Below, piece by piece: positions 4,785-5,162 of a DNA stretch of 5,162 nt. A program made the position numbers and the translations under genes. The notes beneath the pieces were generated by a model that was not told the origin of the DNA, made no database searches, and saw only the letters and a program-made list of their open reading frames with translations. Source of the stretch: Candidatus Methanomethylophilaceae archaeon (GTDB lineage: Archaea; Thermoplasmatota; Thermoplasmata; Methanomassiliicoccales; Methanomethylophilaceae); contig JAFPVN010000020.1 of NCBI GenBank assembly GCA_017395275.1, forward strand, positions 1-5,162, written 5' to 3'. Within the stretch, counting starts at the first letter, position 1; each line of letters begins with the position of its first letter.

Positions 4785-4847
4785 TCCACCGAGGCCCCGG
4801 GACGCACCGTGCAAGGGGGGAAGGACGCCCACGGCCCGCGCGTGCGA

Positions 4848-4863
4848 GCGAAGTCTTTATTAC
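4848..4863 (+). promoter_or_regulatory. BRE/TATA promoter of deoxyhypusine synthase
   Basis: A BRE-like GCGAAG (4848-4853) is followed by CTTTATTAC (4855-4863) in a GC-rich surround. A start about 25 nt downstream, near 4884, would leave a leader of roughly 10 nt before the ATG at 4894. Confidence 0.6.
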
Positions 4864-4893
4864 GGGCGCACGGATGGAGGGGACAGTGAGACA

Positions 4894-5162
4894 ATGGAAC
4901 TAGGCGAATTAATCGAAGTCAAGGATATCAAGGCCAAGAAGGGCATGTCTGTGGACGCCCTCATCAGGATGATGGGAGAATCCGGAGGGTTCACCGCCCA
5001 GAAGCTGGCGGACTCCGTCGACATCGTCGAGAAGATGGTCAAGGACAAGGACTGCCTCAAGATCCTCTCTTTCCCCGCATGCATCATGTCCACGGGTACC
5101 AGGGGAGTCATCGTCGACATGGTCAAGAACGGACTGGTCGACCTCATCATCACCACCTGCGG
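4894..5162 (+). CDS. dhs: Deoxyhypusine synthase, N-terminal part
   Basis: The first 89 codons match deoxyhypusine synthase, which transfers the aminobutyl group of spermidine to a lysine of aIF5A using NAD. The N-terminal region (MELGELIEVKDIKAKKGMS) leads into a helical segment, and residues 57-88 hold the conserved run with MSTGTRGVIVDMVKNGLVDL ending in ITTCG, the start of the Rossmann-like core. The gene is cut by the window end, so the catalytic lysine and NAD-binding glycines cannot be checked, and a related homospermidine-synthase-like enzyme is not fully excluded. GGAGGGG (4876-4882) lies 11 nt before the ATG, a rather long spacing. An ATG at 4874 runs into a stop after nine codons and is rejected. 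The gene is transcribed divergently from the MetV-like gene across a 140-nt shared promoter region. Confidence 0.85.
   Translation, partial: MELGELIEVKDIKAKKGMSVDALIRMMGESGGFTAQKLADSVDIVEKMVKDKDCLKILSFPACIMSTGTRGVIVDMVKNGLVDLIITTC

Noticed and set aside
4754..4894. N-terminal extension of the MetV-like protein to position 4894
   Set aside because: It would cover both divergent promoters and overlap the dhs start. The sequence is Pro/Arg/Cys-rich noise without family match.

Overview
The window is archaeal, most likely euryarchaeal. It carries RNA polymerase subunit Rpo7 (RpoE), Spt4, a GTP-dependent dephospho-CoA kinase (DUF359), ribosomal proteins S24e and S27ae, and the start of a deoxyhypusine synthase. 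TATA-like boxes with Shine-Dalgarno or near-leaderless starts fit this. The GC-rich core genes, the DUF4143-type ATPase and the methyl-H4folate-type (MetV-like) protein make a Thermoplasmata or Methanomassiliicoccales-like methanogen a reasonable guess, but the window cannot prove it.

Layout. Positions 1-702 hold decayed gene remnants: a plus-strand relic ending in a 12-bp minisatellite that encodes Val-Asn-Glu-Gly repeats (169-252), meeting head-on a minus-strand winged-helix relic (263-619). Positions 703-1983 (minus) are an intact AAA_14/DUF4143 ATPase. Positions 1984-2282 are non-coding and unusually structured: a TATA-like box, three tandem 23-nt repeats, an 11-bp perfect hairpin with a mutually exclusive alternative stem, and a 15-bp palindrome. 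A tRNA-Arg(CCG) with encoded CCA follows (2283-2359, minus).

Positions 2473-4240 (minus) form one compact operon transcribed rpoE1 > spt4 > dephospho-CoA kinase > rps24e > rps27ae, with 1-4 nt overlaps or 2-4 nt gaps and strong Shine-Dalgarno sites. It links transcription elongation, CoA synthesis and translation. Its promoter region (about 4275-4314) has two near-identical TATA boxes 29 nt apart, the outer one overlapping the stop codon of the upstream gene. Positions 4310-4753 (minus) encode a small Cys-rich MetV/MTHFR C-terminal-like protein, divergently transcribed from deoxyhypusine synthase (4894 to window end, plus).

The tRNA marks the boundary between the conserved GC-rich core (2360-5162) and an AT-richer accessory region with broken genes (1-2282), suggesting genomic-island turnover beside a tRNA. 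I see no CRISPR array, insertion sequence or obviously new defence system. The less ordinary items are the structured region 2033-2150, the VNEG minisatellite at a collision of two relics, and the stand-alone MetV-like protein.
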